Below, piece after piece: positions 55,723 through 55,763 of a stretch of DNA of 55,763 nucleotides. The translations under genes and the position numbers were made by a program. The first letter of the stretch is position 1. Every line of letters starts with the position of its first letter. Below the pieces are notes generated by a model. It saw only the letters and a program-made list of their open reading frames with translations, was not told where the DNA came from and did not search any database. The DNA comes from Granulicella sp. (GTDB taxonomy: Bacteria > Acidobacteriota > Terriglobia > Terriglobales > Acidobacteriaceae), in the NCBI GenBank assembly GCA_003132145.1, contig PKWU01000002.1, positions 1 to 55,763 of the forward strand, in the 5' to 3' direction.

Positions 55723-55763
55723 CGGCCCTGCACGTTACCTAAGGGCCTGCGCATAAATAACTA

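Overview
The window is a GC-rich chromosomal segment, roughly 62-64% G+C by eye, of a soil-type Acidobacteriota, most likely family Acidobacteriaceae (Terriglobus, Granulicella or Edaphobacter-like). This is inferred from several features. There is a very large carboxypeptidase-regulatory/TonB-receptor-like outer-membrane protein beside a DUF5666-type secreted protein, and many secreted proteins with short signal peptides. Small palindromic repeats (TCTCA..CGAGA..GGGGCACCC and CAGAATGACGA types) are scattered between genes and even inside them. A YpdA-type bacillithiol reductase and a CxxC-x17-CxxC zinc-ribbon protein are also present. No rRNA, tRNA or CRISPR array was recognised.

Layout. 1-620: the end of an IS481-like element next to a purF fragment that lacks its 5' part. 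0.6-5.7 kb: secreted proteins, ruvB, a LysW-like zinc ribbon and a catalytically dead rhomboid homologue. 5.8-6.5 kb: vapBC. 6.5-10.1 kb: hisS-aspS, with an in-frame insertion of about 134 codons in hisS. 10.2-11.1 kb: a PEGA-domain gene lying between two diverged copies of the hisS 5' end. 11.5-14 kb: rplU-rpmA, a zinc-ribbon gene, rpsU and a gamma carbonic anhydrase. 14.3-20.3 kb: gltB-gltD. 20.5-22.7 kb: a lipoprotein and zinc-ribbon hypotheticals. 23-26 kb: pyrR-pyrB-pyrC. 26.2-31.2 kb: a glycine-zipper lipoprotein, an alpha/beta hydrolase, a beta-barrel protein, a FucP-type sugar permease and a Cys/His plus Ser-rich hypothetical. 31.7-41.5 kb: glgE, the DUF5666/TonB-receptor pair, a GDSL esterase and a secreted aldose epimerase. 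41.7-46.2 kb: a YpdA-like reductase, two response regulators (one with an Hpt domain) and a DUF3999-like protein. 46.2-48.9 kb: an accessory zone with three antitoxin/toxin genes and a low-GC DUF3800 islet. 49-55.7 kb: ftsK, a DUF2383 protein, a chemoreceptor and a DUF1906 glycosidase-like protein.

Functional themes. The window covers nitrogen assimilation (gltBD), de novo pyrimidine synthesis (pyrRBC), translation (aspS, hisS, L21, L27, S21), DNA processing (ruvB, ftsK) and use of external carbohydrate (TonB receptor, esterase, secreted mutarotase, FucP permease). Accessory genes sit between the housekeeping operons.

The most unusual structure is in the repeats. (i) Two copies of a 112-115 bp element, at 44574-44685 and 54663-54777, have perfect but different terminal inverted repeats and an identical internal hairpin. 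(ii) Two copies of a module consist of a hairpin, then 48-49 nt, then a short ORF with an ideal ribosome site, at 31338 and 46359. (iii) Two islets, at 5285-5740 and about 10161-11101, are each flanked by diverged direct copies of the end of the neighbouring host gene. (iv) REP-like palindromes lie in frame inside hisS and ftsK.
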